From Clostridiales bacterium 38_11 (GTDB taxonomy: Bacteria; Bacillota; Clostridia; Tissierellales; Dethiosulfatibacteraceae): a DNA stretch of 34,731 nt. Location of the stretch: contig LGGM01000011.1 in assembly GCA_001509345.1 (NCBI GenBank), forward strand, positions 1-34,731. The letters run 5' to 3'. Shown here in pieces: positions 1 to 8,376 of this stretch (positions are counted from its first letter, which is position 1; the number at the start of each line of letters is the position of its first letter). Under the pieces are notes generated by a model. That model did no database searches. It saw only the letters and a program-made list of their open reading frames with translations, and was not told the DNA's origin. A program made the position numbers and the translations under genes.

Positions 1-639
1 GAAAGCTTCATCAATATGTTGATGAAGCTCGGTCATCAGTCACCTGTGGAACATGTCAGTTTTACTTTTGCCGTCGAGGGAGTCAGCAGGACATTGACGC
101 ATCAATTGGTTAGACACAGGATAGCCAGTTATAGTCAGAGGTCTCAGCGGTATGTGACAGAGGGCCAACTTCAATATATTGTACCGCCTGAAATCAAAAA
201 AAATCCTATTGCTAAGAAGCTTTTCATCGAGGCGATGGAATATGATCAGAGAACATATGATACAATAACAGACATCCTATACCGGACACACTATGAAAAC
301 CTGATTTCCCAAGGTAAAAAAAATAATGTTGCTTCAACTTCCGCCAAAAAAATGGCAATTGAGGATGCGAGATATGTTTTGCCGAACGCTTGTGAGACAA
401 AAATTATGGTCACAATGAATGCCAGGTCACTGCTTCATTTCTTCAAACTCAGATGCTGTGAAAGAGCACAGTGGGAGATACGTCAGATGGCTTACCTGAT
501 GCTGCTTGAAGTGATGAAGGTAGCTCCAGGACTGTTCAGAAATGCAGGACCGGGATGTGTTGCGGGACCTTGTCCGGAAGGAGCTTTGACTTGTGGCAAG
601 ATGAATGAAATCAGAGAGAAATATAGTTTCACGAAATGA
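1..639 (+). CDS. thyX: Flavin-dependent thymidylate synthase ThyX (5' partial)
   Basis: Makes dTMP from dUMP using methylene-tetrahydrofolate and reduced FAD, replacing ThyA. The reading frame is open from base 1, so the start lies upstream of the window and the ATG at 16 is internal. The visible part holds the ThyX signature [14 protein letters not shown], which matches the family motif RHRxxSxxxxSxRY and binds FAD and dUMP. Further on are the usual conserved stretches ending in [21 protein letters not shown], in which the NARSLLHFF and RxxxxAQWEIR elements are typical of the C-terminal half. The end is intact and ThyX-like. It is followed by a promoter and a B12 riboswitch, so it is the last gene of its own unit. 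Family identity is clear from motifs; only the N-terminus is missing. Confidence 0.95.
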   Translation, partial: ESFINMLMKLGHQSPVEHVSFTFAVEGVSRTLTHQLVRHRIASYSQRSQRYVTEGQLQYIVPPEIKKNPIAKKLFIEAMEYDQRTYDTITDILYRTHYENLISQGKKNNVASTSAKKMAIEDARYVLPNACETKIMVTMNARSLLHFFKLRCCERAQWEIRQMAYLMLLEVMKVAPGLFRNAGPGCVAGPCPEGALTCGKMNEIREKYSFTK

Positions 640-656
640 GCATACTTTAAATCTTA

Positions 657-685
657 TTGCATTTGTTCTTGTGTTATGTTAAGAT
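657..685 (+). promoter_or_regulatory. Candidate sigma-A promoter of the B12 uptake operon
   Basis: TTGCAT (657-662) and TAAGAT (680-685) are separated by 17 bases. Transcription would start near 692, just before the first paired region of the cobalamin riboswitch. The spacing is ideal and the position is right, but the hexamers are only moderately close to consensus. Confidence 0.5.
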
Positions 686-699
686 AACAATGCATTATT

Positions 700-860
700 A
701 ATAGCATTGATCAGGTGTTTACTTAAAAGGGAAAGTGGTTAAAATCCACTGCAGCCCCCGCTACTGTAAGTGATACAAGTTTCACAGCCACTGGGTTTAT
801 TTATACCGGGAAGGGTGAAATGAGGCCAAGCACGAGCCAGGAGACCTGCCTGAATCATGA
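700..860 (+). promoter_or_regulatory. Cobalamin riboswitch (aptamer)
   Basis: The region carries the conserved parts of a B12 aptamer in the right order. These are the GCAGCCCCCGCTACTGTAAG core at about 751-770, CAGCCACTGGG (785-795), and the B12 box AGCCAGGAGACCTGCCTGA (835-853). The flanking GATCAGG (709-715) and CCTGAATC (849-856) can pair to close the structure. It lies directly upstream of a BtuF-like gene, as expected for B12-repressed uptake genes. A terminator sits between the aptamer and the gene, so control is probably by premature termination when adenosylcobalamin or a related form is bound. Confidence 0.95.
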
Positions 861-920
861 ATTAATAACCTTCGGAGGGGAGGTGGTATTGATATTATTT
901 TAAATAATAATATTTCTACA

Positions 921-950
921 TATCCCAGCTGAGGTTGGGATTTTTTATTT
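921..950 (+). terminator. Riboswitch expression-platform terminator
   Basis: The arms ATCCCA (922-927) and TGGGAT (936-941) form a short hairpin that runs straight into TTTTTTATTT. It lies between the B12 aptamer and the BtuF-like gene. An AT-rich inverted repeat just before it (about 892-913) may belong to the alternative fold. The inference is that ligand binding favours this terminator. Confidence 0.75.
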
Positions 951-975
951 CAAAAAAATTGATTGTGGAGGAAAA

Positions 976-1929
976 ATGAAAAAATTAATTGCTTTAATAC
1001 TAATGATTGTTATGATGTTTTCAATTGTCGGATGTGGTAACAAAGATTCTCAGACAACAACAACTCCTGAGGAAACCAGTGAACCTACAAGTGTTGAGGG
1101 TGATGTTGTTTATCCTTTAACTGTCACAGACAGCGAAGGTAGAAGCGTTACGTTTGATAAAATGCCTGAGAGACTGGTTTCAGCGGTTCCGAGCAACACA
1201 GAGATTATTTACGCTTTAGGAAAAGGCGATCAGCTGGTTGGCGTTTCAGTGTACTGCAATTATCCTGAAGAGGCTTTGAGTGTCAATAAAATCGGTGATT
1301 ATAACGGCCCTAATCTTGAGCTAATCATCGATGCAAAGCCGGATGTGTTTTTTGCAGCCTGGTTAAGCGATGAGGTACTTGCACAGTTGGAAGGTGCCGG
1401 CATACCTGTAATAATGGTCAATCCCAGCAATATTGAAGAGACGTACCAATCCATACAAGATATTGGCAACATAATTGGGTCTGCTCAAGAGGCAAAAATA
1501 CTGATTACGGACATGAGAAAAAAACAGGAAAACATTATACAGATTGTAAAGGGATATCAACCCAAGACAGTATTTTATGAAGTATGGCATGATCCTCTTA
1601 TGACGGTTGGAACTGGTAGCTTTATCAATGAGCTGATAACAATGGCTAATGGTATCAACATAGCGCAGGATGCTGAATCTGCCTATCCGGAATATAGTCT
1701 GGAATTATTGATTTCAAAAAATCCACAAGTCTATATGACAACAGATGATGGATTTAAAACGGCTGAGGATATTTTTGCAAGAAATGGATATGAAAACATA
1801 GAAGCAATAAGTACCGGACAGGTTTTTCTGTTGCATCCGGATATTACCTCTAGACCGGGACCAAGAATAATAGATGGACTTGAAATGATGGCCATGGCGA
1901 TTCATCCAGAGGCTTTTGAAGGCAAGTAA
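976..1929 (+). CDS. B12/corrinoid ABC transporter substrate-binding lipoprotein (BtuF-like)
   Basis: Binds the substrate outside the membrane and delivers it to the permease encoded next. It has a lipoprotein signal peptide with lipobox IVGC, the lipidated cysteine being residue 20, then a low-complexity Thr/Glu/Ser linker. The periplasmic-binding fold typical of BtuF/FhuD proteins (COG0614 type) follows, seen in VTDSEGRSVTFDKMPERLVS and SNTEIIYALGKGDQLVGVS. The 317 residues fit the family. A good GGAGG site lies at 967-971. This fold also serves siderophores and haem; the cobalamin riboswitch immediately upstream is the reason to assign corrinoids. It is the first gene of a three-gene importer operon. 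Confidence 0.9.
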   Translation: MKKLIALILMIVMMFSIVGCGNKDSQTTTTPEETSEPTSVEGDVVYPLTVTDSEGRSVTFDKMPERLVSAVPSNTEIIYALGKGDQLVGVSVYCNYPEEALSVNKIGDYNGPNLELIIDAKPDVFFAAWLSDEVLAQLEGAGIPVIMVNPSNIEETYQSIQDIGNIIGSAQEAKILITDMRKKQENIIQIVKGYQPKTVFYEVWHDPLMTVGTGSFINELITMANGINIAQDAESAYPEYSLELLISKNPQVYMTTDDGFKTAEDIFARNGYENIEAISTGQVFLLHPDITSRPGPRIIDGLEMMAMAIHPEAFEGK

Positions 1930-2956
1930 ATTCATGAAGAACAAAAGAGCAGTGATTGCTTTATCATTCATCTCCTTGTTTGCCTTTACAGTCCTCAACC
2001 TTTCTATAGGGGCTGTCAATGTCAATTTTAAGGATATCATCCAAATCATTCTGGAGAGACTTGGAGTCATTCCATTTCAGAATAGCATTAGCGAATCTAC
2101 AAAATATATTATCCTTGATGTCAGATTGCCTAGAATTATCGCGTCCTATTTTGTCGGTGGCACGCTAGCTATCAGTGGAGTTGCTTATCAAGGATTACTT
2201 AAAAATCCGATGGCAGACCCTTATATACTTGGGATCTCCTCAGGGGCCGCTTTTGGTGCCACAATAAGCATTGTCTTTTTCGGTGGTATCAAGATTCTTG
2301 GAATCGCTTCAATAAATCTGACAGCCTTTATAGGCGCTGTGCTGGTCGTTTTTATTGTCTACAACATAGCAAGAATAGGCAACGATGTTCCGATTACGAC
2401 TCTTTTATTGAGCGGGATAGCCATGTCACAGTTTCTGGCAGCGTTAATGGCTGTCATGATGCTGATGTATGGAGAGAGTCTTCATATCATCATTCACTGG
2501 ACCATGGGAAGCTTGTCCGGTAAAGGTTGGGACAAGGTATTTTCGTTGATTCCTTACAGTTTGGCAGGACTTGCAGTGCTGCTATATCTATCGAGAGACA
2601 TGGACCTGATGCTGCTGGGGGATGAAAATGCAAATAATCTTGGTGTGAATTCAGAACGTGTGAAGAAGACGATACTCTTTACCACATCCATTATAACCGG
2701 AGCCGCTGTTGCTATCTCTGGTATTATTGGCTTTGTTGGTCTTATTGTTCCACATGCGGTAAGAATATTTACCGGTCCGAGACATAAGGTATTGCTACCG
2801 GTTTCTTTCAATGCAGGCGGTATACTTCTGATGTTTTGTGATACTTTAGCAAGGAGTGTAATCACTCAGGAGATACCGGTCGGTATTGTAACAGCAATTC
2901 TAGGTGGACCATTCTTCCTATTTTTGCTCTATAAAAAGAAAAGGGAGGTGCTTTGA
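1916..2956 (+). CDS. B12/corrinoid ABC transporter permease (BtuC-like, FecCD family)
   Basis: Membrane channel of the importer. The protein is almost entirely hydrophobic helices and carries FecCD-family hallmarks: DVRLPRIIASYFVGGTLAIS near residues 66-85, LKNPMADPYILGISSGAAFG at about 91-110, and GFVGLIVPHAVRIFTGPRHK near 273-292. The frame is open from a TTG at 1916, overlapping the lipoprotein gene by 14 bases. An ATG at 1934 (residue 7) has a GAAGG at 1918-1922 at reasonable spacing and is about equally likely as the start. It sits between the lipoprotein and the ATPase in one operon. Substrate specificity is inferred from the riboswitch. Confidence 0.9.
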   Translation: MKASKFMKNKRAVIALSFISLFAFTVLNLSIGAVNVNFKDIIQIILERLGVIPFQNSISESTKYIILDVRLPRIIASYFVGGTLAISGVAYQGLLKNPMADPYILGISSGAAFGATISIVFFGGIKILGIASINLTAFIGAVLVVFIVYNIARIGNDVPITTLLLSGIAMSQFLAALMAVMMLMYGESLHIIIHWTMGSLSGKGWDKVFSLIPYSLAGLAVLLYLSRDMDLMLLGDENANNLGVNSERVKKTILFTTSIITGAAVAISGIIGFVGLIVPHAVRIFTGPRHKVLLPVSFNAGGILLMFCDTLARSVITQEIPVGIVTAILGGPFFLFLLYKKKREVL

Positions 2957-4186
2957 TTGGAAAAACTAATTGAAGTCAAAGACCTTTCGTTTGAGATAAA
3001 TGGCAAGACGATCGTTGATCACCATTCCTTCACTATAAACAAGGGCGAATTTGTTAGCATAATCGGCCCAAACGGAGCCGGTAAAACTAGTCTGATGAGA
3101 TGTTTGTCCAATAATCTGAGGTTTGAAGGAGAAGTCAGATTGAAGGATAAAAGCATCAAAGATTATGGAATGAAGGAAAAAGCAAGAATAATAGGTGTTG
3201 TTCCTCAGGAATACAGTCTTCCTTTCAATTTTAGAGTCCATGACCTAGTGAAGATGGGTAGAAACCCTTATCTGAAAAGAAATCAAAACTTAGGTAGAGC
3301 AGATAGCGATATTATTATCAAAGCAATGCAGCGGACAAATACCTATGCGTATAAGAACCGTTTTTACAATAGCCTGAGCGGTGGAGAAAAGCAGAGGGTG
3401 ATAACAGCTAGGGTTCTGACTCAAGAACCGGAGATTTTGTTTTTAGACGAATTCACCTCAAACCTTGACATACATAACCAATTGGAAATAATCGAGTTGA
3501 TTTATGAAATGAACAGGCTGAAAGGTATTACGGTACTGTCGATTATGCATGACCTCAATATGGCATCACGTTTCAGCGACAGGATTTTGCTGATGATTGA
3601 TGGTAAAATTGAAATCTTCGATACTCCTGAAAATGTTCTAAAAGAGGAAATACTATCCAAAGCATATAAAATGGAGATGATTATTAGAGATAACAAGGTT
3701 CTTAATTGTAAAGAAATTGTGCCTCTGCGTGTGAAGAATGATGAACTGAGAAAAAATAAAAGGATTCATGTGATTTCAGGAGGTGGTACGGGAGAGTATA
3801 TTCTGGAGAAACTTTATGCAATGGGCTATGAGTTGAGTTGCGGTATTTTGGCCGAGGGGGATTCAGATCTTACTATCTGCAGGAGTCTCGGTATTGATTG
3901 TGTATATGAAAGTCCATTCAGTGTCTTTGGTGCAGAAACCATCACAGAAAATGAAACCAGGATCAAGAATGCGGACATTATCCTGATGACGGATGTGCCT
4001 TTCGGACGCAACAATCTGGTTAATCTGAAAAGCATTGAGAATATCGATGACAGAAAGATCTTCATATTACACAGTGTCAACAGAGACCATGTTCACGGCG
4101 AGGCAGATAGAATAGTCGATAAGATGAAGAATAAGGATAATGTTATCGAGGCCATGAATCTAGGTGAGTTGTTCAATTATTTCTGA
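2957..4186 (+). CDS. B12/corrinoid ABC transporter ATPase with extra C-terminal domain (BtuD-like)
   Basis: Energises the importer. The TTG start at 2957 follows the permease stop directly and has GGGAGG at 2943-2948. Residues 1-250 are a complete ABC ATPase: Walker A GPNGAGKT (37-44), Q-loop in VPQE, signature LSGGEKQ (140-146), Walker B LFLDE with catalytic E165, and switch His198. At 409 residues it is about 150 longer than a simple BtuD. The tail (about 269-409) starts with a glycine-rich HVISGGGTGEYI that resembles a nucleotide-binding loop, and continues with ILAEGDSDLTICRSLGID and a DVPFGRNNLVNL stretch. I recall similar tails on some clostridial and archaeal cobalamin/iron ATPases but know no assigned function. 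The last 14 bases overlap the end of dxr on the other strand. Confidence 0.9.
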   Translation: MEKLIEVKDLSFEINGKTIVDHHSFTINKGEFVSIIGPNGAGKTSLMRCLSNNLRFEGEVRLKDKSIKDYGMKEKARIIGVVPQEYSLPFNFRVHDLVKMGRNPYLKRNQNLGRADSDIIIKAMQRTNTYAYKNRFYNSLSGGEKQRVITARVLTQEPEILFLDEFTSNLDIHNQLEIIELIYEMNRLKGITVLSIMHDLNMASRFSDRILLMIDGKIEIFDTPENVLKEEILSKAYKMEMIIRDNKVLNCKEIVPLRVKNDELRKNKRIHVISGGGTGEYILEKLYAMGYELSCGILAEGDSDLTICRSLGIDCVYESPFSVFGAETITENETRIKNADIILMTDVPFGRNNLVNLKSIENIDDRKIFILHSVNRDHVHGEADRIVDKMKNKDNVIEAMNLGELFNYF

Positions 4187-5312
4187 TGTTCTTTTCTGTC
4201 CACGCAGAGACGTTCAATATGTCGTCAAGACATCCGATATCGATAGGTGAATGCTTAGACATGACATCGCCAATTAATTGAGGTATCTCAACAAAAGCGA
4301 TTCGATTTTTCAGGTACAGTTCTACAGCAATCTCATTGGCTTTATTCAATACAATAGGCATTGATTTACCGATTGACATTGCTTCAAAAGCCAAGGCCAA
4401 GCAAGGAAAGGTATCCAAATCAGGCTTTTCAAAAGTAAGATTGCCGATAGCAGTCAAATCAAGGCTGGGAGTTAGGTTTGATATTCTTTCAGGATAGAAA
4501 AGGGCATATTGTATCGGTAGCGTCATATCCGGATAACCCATCTGAGCAATGACCGAGCGATCTATAAATTCGACAGCGGAGTGTACGATGCTTTGAGGGT
4601 GGACAACTACCTCTATCTGATCCATTGAAACATCAAACAACCATCTGGCTTCAATTGCTTCGAGTCCCTTATTCATCAATGTTGCTGAGTCAACTGTTAT
4701 TTTTTCTCCCATGTGCCAATTGGGGTGTTTTAATACATCCTGACGAGAGACTTGCAGAAGGTCTATTCTTTTTTTGCCCCTGAATGGTCCTCCTGAAGCA
4801 GTTAAAATGATTTTTTTGACAGCTGTGGTCTGATTACCTTGCATTGCTTGAAAAATAGCGCTGTGCTCACTGTCTACCGGCAAAATACAGACGCCATATT
4901 CCTTAGCCATATTCATCACCAAGCTACCACCTGCTACTAGAGTCTCCTTGTTTGCGAGAGCGATGTTTTTTTTATGCTTAATGGCTTCTAGAGTCGGTTG
5001 AAGTCCAATCATGCCTGATATTGCAGTGACAACAATCTCAATATCCTGGAGACAGACCGATTCCAATAATCCTTGCATACCAGATACTATCTTGGTCTTA
5101 GTGGATATACGAGCTTTTAGTCTCGCTGCATTTTCAGCATCCATAACAGCACAAATCTTGGGGTTGAATTCAAGAATCTGTTTTTCGAGCAAAGCTATGT
5201 TTGAATTGCCACTGATAGCGAGTACTTTCAGTTTGTCCGGATTAAGTCTGACAATATTAAGCGTTTGTGTGCCTATGGAGCCAGTAGATCCGATGATTGA
5301 TATATTTTTCAA
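4173..5312 (-). CDS. dxr: 1-deoxy-D-xylulose 5-phosphate reductoisomerase
   Basis: Second step of the non-mevalonate (MEP) isoprenoid pathway: converts DXP to MEP with NADPH and a divalent metal. It has the NADPH loop GSTGSIG (8-14), NKET (121-124), the metal-site DSEH (147-150), SGGPF (173-177), and the active-site segments NWHMG (198-202) and SATLMNKGLE (209-218). The 379 residues match the family. The TTG start at 5312 has a GAGG site (minus strand, 5321-5324) at 8-base spacing. In many Firmicutes dxr lies between cdsA and rseP; here it stands alone, tail to tail with btuD. Fosmidomycin-target enzyme; identity is certain from motifs. Confidence 0.97.
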   Translation of the reverse strand: MKNISIIGSTGSIGTQTLNIVRLNPDKLKVLAISGNSNIALLEKQILEFNPKICAVMDAENAARLKARISTKTKIVSGMQGLLESVCLQDIEIVVTAISGMIGLQPTLEAIKHKKNIALANKETLVAGGSLVMNMAKEYGVCILPVDSEHSAIFQAMQGNQTTAVKKIILTASGGPFRGKKRIDLLQVSRQDVLKHPNWHMGEKITVDSATLMNKGLEAIEARWLFDVSMDQIEVVVHPQSIVHSAVEFIDRSVIAQMGYPDMTLPIQYALFYPERISNLTPSLDLTAIGNLTFEKPDLDTFPCLALAFEAMSIGKSMPIVLNKANEIAVELYLKNRIAFVEIPQLIGDVMSKHSPIDIGCLDDILNVSAWTEKNIRNN

Positions 5313-5390
5313 TTTTTAAACCTCGGTTTTGACTTGTTTTTCTTGATTATCATAGCACATTAGATTATGGTGTATTTAGAGTTGGAATAT

Positions 5391-5419
5391 TTGTATTTAG
5401 CAATTTCATAAGGTATAAT
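5391..5419 (+). promoter_or_regulatory. sigma-A promoter of nadD-yqeK-rsfS
   Basis: TTGTAT (5391-5396), 17 bases, then a perfect TATAAT (5414-5419). The predicted start near 5426 leaves a short leader holding TAGGAGG at 5434-5440 before the nadD TTG. This is the best promoter match in the window. Confidence 0.75.
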
Positions 5420-5450
5420 ATATCTTATCACAATAGGAGGATATATTAAA

Positions 5451-6065
5451 TTGAAAAAATATGGAATTATGGGGGGGACCTTTGATCCGATACATTTTGG
5501 CCATCTGGTGATTGCTAACGAAGTGTTGAATCTGTTCGACCTGGACCGGATTATTTTTGTACCCACAGGCACACCACCACATAAAACATCAAAAGGATTG
5601 ACAACCTCCTATCACCGATATATGATGACGCAGTTTGCAACGATGACCCATCCGTTTTTTGACGTGTCTGATTTTGAAATAAGAAACGATGAGATTTCTT
5701 ATACGATTGATACATTACAACACTTTCGAGATAGCTATCCGAACAGCAAGTTTTATTTCATAACAGGCACTGATGCTGTATTGGAACTATCAACCTGGAA
5801 GGATCCAGAAGGGATGCTTAAAATCTTCACTTTTATCGCCGTCAACAGGCCAGGATATGTCATTGAGAATCTGGATGATAAACTCAGGGAGCTTGCTGAT
5901 AGATACAACGGAGAGATATATGCCGTCAATGCACCACAGCTGCAAATATCCTCGACTGATATCAGAAATAGGATATCCAACGGTAGACCAATCAAGTATC
6001 TTCTGCCGGAAACTGTGGAGCTATACATCTTAAAAAACCGATTATATCAAAAGAGTGAAAGATGA
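5451..6065 (+). CDS. nadD: Nicotinate-nucleotide adenylyltransferase
   Basis: Joins nicotinate mononucleotide and ATP to give deamido-NAD in NAD synthesis. It shows the nucleotidyltransferase motif GGTFDPIHFGH (8-18) containing the HxGH-type active site, TGTPPHK (39-45) and the C-terminal ISSTDIR (166-172). The 204 residues are normal for the family. The start is TTG with a strong AGGAGG site. The stop overlaps the yqeK start by four bases (ATGA), so the two are translationally coupled. nadD-yqeK-rsfS is the usual order in Firmicutes, often behind obg, which is absent here. Confidence 0.96.
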   Translation: MKKYGIMGGTFDPIHFGHLVIANEVLNLFDLDRIIFVPTGTPPHKTSKGLTTSYHRYMMTQFATMTHPFFDVSDFEIRNDEISYTIDTLQHFRDSYPNSKFYFITGTDAVLELSTWKDPEGMLKIFTFIAVNRPGYVIENLDDKLRELADRYNGEIYAVNAPQLQISSTDIRNRISNGRPIKYLLPETVELYILKNRLYQKSER

Positions 6066-6619
6066 AAGTCATCAATATTAAGGACAAGTTGGTCAGTTCT
6101 ATAGGGACTAAAAGATTTAACCACTCCATAAGAGTAGTAGATACAGCCATGAAATTATCCCGTATGCACAACGTCTCATTAAAAAAAACACATATAGCTG
6201 CAATCCTCCATGATTGTGGTAGATTGAAAGAAGACAATAAGGTGCTAGAAAAGTTGAAATATTATGGTATAATACTTGATAATGATACATCTGGTAATTT
6301 AAATCTTCAGCATTCAATTCTTGGTCGATTTATCGCCTCTGAAGAATTCGGTATAGAGGACTGTGATATACTAAATGCCATAAGATTTCACACAACTGGA
6401 AGACGACGGATGACTGATATTGAGAAAATAATCTATCTTGCTGATGCCATTGAGCCTGACAGAGAATACGAGGGTGTGGAGCTGATTCGAAAAATTGCAC
6501 AGGTGGATCTTGATAAAGCGCTTTTGATATCACTGGAGCAGACACTGGACTATTTGAAGAAAAATGATATTTCAATAAACAAAAATACGATAGAAGCCAT
6601 TGAATGGCTCAAAAAATAA
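6062..6619 (+). CDS. yqeK: HD-domain hydrolase YqeK (diadenosine tetraphosphatase)
   Basis: Member of the YqeK family, known to split Ap4A symmetrically into two ADP using a metal-bound HD domain. Visible metal ligands are H21 in NHSIRV, the HD pair H50-D51 in ILHDCGR, H84, H110 in FHTTGR and D128 in YLADAIEPDR, which is the YqeK pattern. The 185 residues fit the family. The ATG overlaps the nadD stop and rsfS follows 22 bases later, so it is the middle gene of the operon. Family assignment is firm; the physiological role in this organism is inferred from characterised relatives. Confidence 0.93.
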   Translation: MKVINIKDKLVSSIGTKRFNHSIRVVDTAMKLSRMHNVSLKKTHIAAILHDCGRLKEDNKVLEKLKYYGIILDNDTSGNLNLQHSILGRFIASEEFGIEDCDILNAIRFHTTGRRRMTDIEKIIYLADAIEPDREYEGVELIRKIAQVDLDKALLISLEQTLDYLKKNDISINKNTIEAIEWLKK

Positions 6620-6641
6620 TTAAAATTTCAGGAGGAAATAT

Positions 6642-7010
6642 TTGAATAAAGCGGAAATACAAATCAAAACAATCCTTGAAGCATGTGATGATAAAAAGGG
6701 CTATGCCTTCAGTGTCATCGATATCTCACAAATAGCCTCATTCACTGATTATTTCATCATCTGTTCAGTCAATAATGAGAGGCAATCTGAAGCTGTCGCT
6801 GAAGAGGTAGTGAAAAGAATGTCAAACCTAGGTATCCATACCATGAATAAGGAAGGATTCAACACCAAAAGGTGGATACTGCTGGATTACGGAGATATTA
6901 TAGTTCATGTCTTCCATAAGGATGAAAGGAAAGTATATAAGCTTGAACAGCTATGGGCTGATGGAGATGAAATTGATATTGAAAAATATGGAATAGAGAA
7001 CTGGCTTTAA
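6642..7010 (+). CDS. rsfS: Ribosomal silencing factor RsfS
   Basis: Binds ribosomal protein uL14 on the large subunit and blocks subunit joining, reducing translation in starvation or stationary phase. Family features are IASFTDYFIICSV (31-43) and the ILLDYGDIIVHVFHKDER stretch toward the C-terminus. The 122 residues are typical. The start is TTG at 6642, chosen because AGGAGG lies at 6630-6635 with six-base spacing. Its last four bases overlap the convergent carboxypeptidase gene, and its 3' end forms the stem of a terminator. Confidence 0.96.
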   Translation: MNKAEIQIKTILEACDDKKGYAFSVIDISQIASFTDYFIICSVNNERQSEAVAEEVVKRMSNLGIHTMNKEGFNTKRWILLDYGDIIVHVFHKDERKVYKLEQLWADGDEIDIEKYGIENWL

Positions 7011-7030
7011 ATTCCGGCTCTCTTTTTTTT
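6996..7030 (+). terminator. Terminator of nadD-yqeK-rsfS, built into the coding end of rsfS
   Basis: GAGAACTGG (6996-7004) pairs with CCGGCTCTC (7014-7022) with one mismatch, and eight Ts follow at 7023-7030. The 5' arm is inside rsfS, and the 3' arm and T run are inside the convergent carboxypeptidase gene. In plus orientation it is a good intrinsic terminator. Confidence 0.75.
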
Positions 7031-8290
7031 GTTTCTCCTATGACGGTAGAGACGAAATATGTTGTAAAGTCGTAAAATGAAAATCAACAGTATCAGTACA
7101 GCGAAAACTAACAACACAGTTTTAAGCGTTAAGTTCATTACCCCATTACTGGAGTTGCCTTCTTCGATGGATACAACGCGAATAGGAGTTATCAGTTCCA
7201 CCTGGCCCAATAAGATATCGTCAATCATATAGTCAATATGACCGACAACCGTATCTTTTTTGATTGGTGGCTCCAAAGGGTAGAGGCTCAATTCTTCTTT
7301 TATCTGATTTTGCACACCATTTTTCAACAAAATACTAAGCCCATTTTTTGTGATCAATGGTATTTCTTCTATTGTCGCATTATCGACGTTTGTATTCTTA
7401 TAATAAGTGTTTTCATTGATCAGGTTGATTTTGGAGAAATCATTGAAACCAAAATTCAATAGTTTGACTGTATCACTATATACATTGGTGACATAACCAT
7501 CCATAACAACTGATATCAGGGATACATCACCTCTCTTCGCAGAGCCAATCAATGTACTTTTCGCTTCAGGCGTATAGCCTGTTTTCATACCTGTGGCACC
7601 ATCATACTTGATATCAACATAGTAACCATCAATCAGTATCTGATTCCCATACCCAACAGCGGATAACAATCGGTTGCTGTTATTCAGATAGCGTTCCTCA
7701 GTCTTTATATTCGTCGGAGGGATGATATAGTTTCTCTTTTGAATTATTTCCCTAATCAAGTCGTTTTGATAAGCATACACAGCTAGCTTAGCCAGATCTT
7801 CAGCAGTTGAATAGTGGTTGTCATCGTGCAACCCGTGGGGATTCATGAAATGGGTGTTTTTCATGCCGATTTCTTTGGCCTTTTCATTCATTATATCAAC
7901 AAATGCCGACACAGAACCAGCGCTATTGATAGCGATGACCTCTGCGACATCGTTGGCGGAAGCGATTAGCAAAGCGTTGATCATGTGCTCAAAACTGATT
8001 TCTTCACCCGGCTCCAATGCGATGTGACTGCCGTCAATTGTGAAAGGTGTCATGTCATCGACAACCAAAATATCATCAAGCTTTATCAATTCCATAGCAA
8101 CAACCGCTGTCATGAGTTTAGTAAGACTGGCAGGATACTTGATTTTTTGAGCATTGTATTCAAATAATACCATCCCTGTGTCCGCATCCACTAAGATTGA
8201 AGCGTCACAATCCAGATTATTAATCGCATAGCCGTTGATATCACTAAAAAGAATAATTATCAAGAGCGTTATCGCTACTGCTTTCCTCAT
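7007..8290 (-). CDS. D-alanyl-D-alanine carboxypeptidase (DacF/PBP5 type)
   Basis: Removes the terminal D-Ala from peptidoglycan stem peptides outside the membrane. It has an N-terminal signal peptide (about 1-22), the S11 peptidase motifs SLTK (55-58, nucleophile S55), SAN (111-113) and KTG (236-238), a C-terminal beta domain, and an anchoring membrane helix near the end followed by a basic tail (RLYRHRRNKKKR). The frame opens at 8314, but ATG 8290 is chosen: AGGAGG lies five bases before it and the signal peptide then begins MRKAVAITLL. That gives 427 residues. It resembles DacF/DacB of spore formers, but motif data alone do not separate these from vegetative DacA. Confidence 0.93.
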   Translation of the reverse strand: MRKAVAITLLIIILFSDINGYAINNLDCDASILVDADTGMVLFEYNAQKIKYPASLTKLMTAVVAMELIKLDDILVVDDMTPFTIDGSHIALEPGEEISFEHMINALLIASANDVAEVIAINSAGSVSAFVDIMNEKAKEIGMKNTHFMNPHGLHDDNHYSTAEDLAKLAVYAYQNDLIREIIQKRNYIIPPTNIKTEERYLNNSNRLLSAVGYGNQILIDGYYVDIKYDGATGMKTGYTPEAKSTLIGSAKRGDVSLISVVMDGYVTNVYSDTVKLLNFGFNDFSKINLINENTYYKNTNVDNATIEEIPLITKNGLSILLKNGVQNQIKEELSLYPLEPPIKKDTVVGHIDYMIDDILLGQVELITPIRVVSIEEGNSSNGVMNLTLKTVLLVFAVLILLIFILRLYNIFRLYRHRRNKKKRAGI

Positions 8291-8318
8291 ATGTCCCTCC
8301 TGATTAAATGCCAAAAAT

Positions 8319-8347
8319 AGTATAACAAATATTGATTAAAATTGTAA
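8319..8347 (-). promoter_or_regulatory. Candidate promoter of the carboxypeptidase gene
   Basis: On the minus strand, TTACAA (8347-8342) and TATACT (8324-8319) are 17 bases apart, and the ribosome site follows. The -35 hexamer occupies the same six bases as the -35 of the divergent comEA promoter. Confidence 0.5.
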
Positions 8348-8370
8348 GTTTTTGTTTTTTTTGTTATGAT
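8342..8370 (+). promoter_or_regulatory. Candidate promoter of the comEA-selD-selA-selB operon
   Basis: TTGTAA (8342-8347), 17 bases, TATGAT (8365-8370). Transcription would begin near 8377, directly at the first base-paired segment of the structured leader that follows. Position and spacing are good; the -35 is one of two reads of the same near-palindromic hexamer. Confidence 0.6.
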
Positions 8371-8376
8371 ATATCA

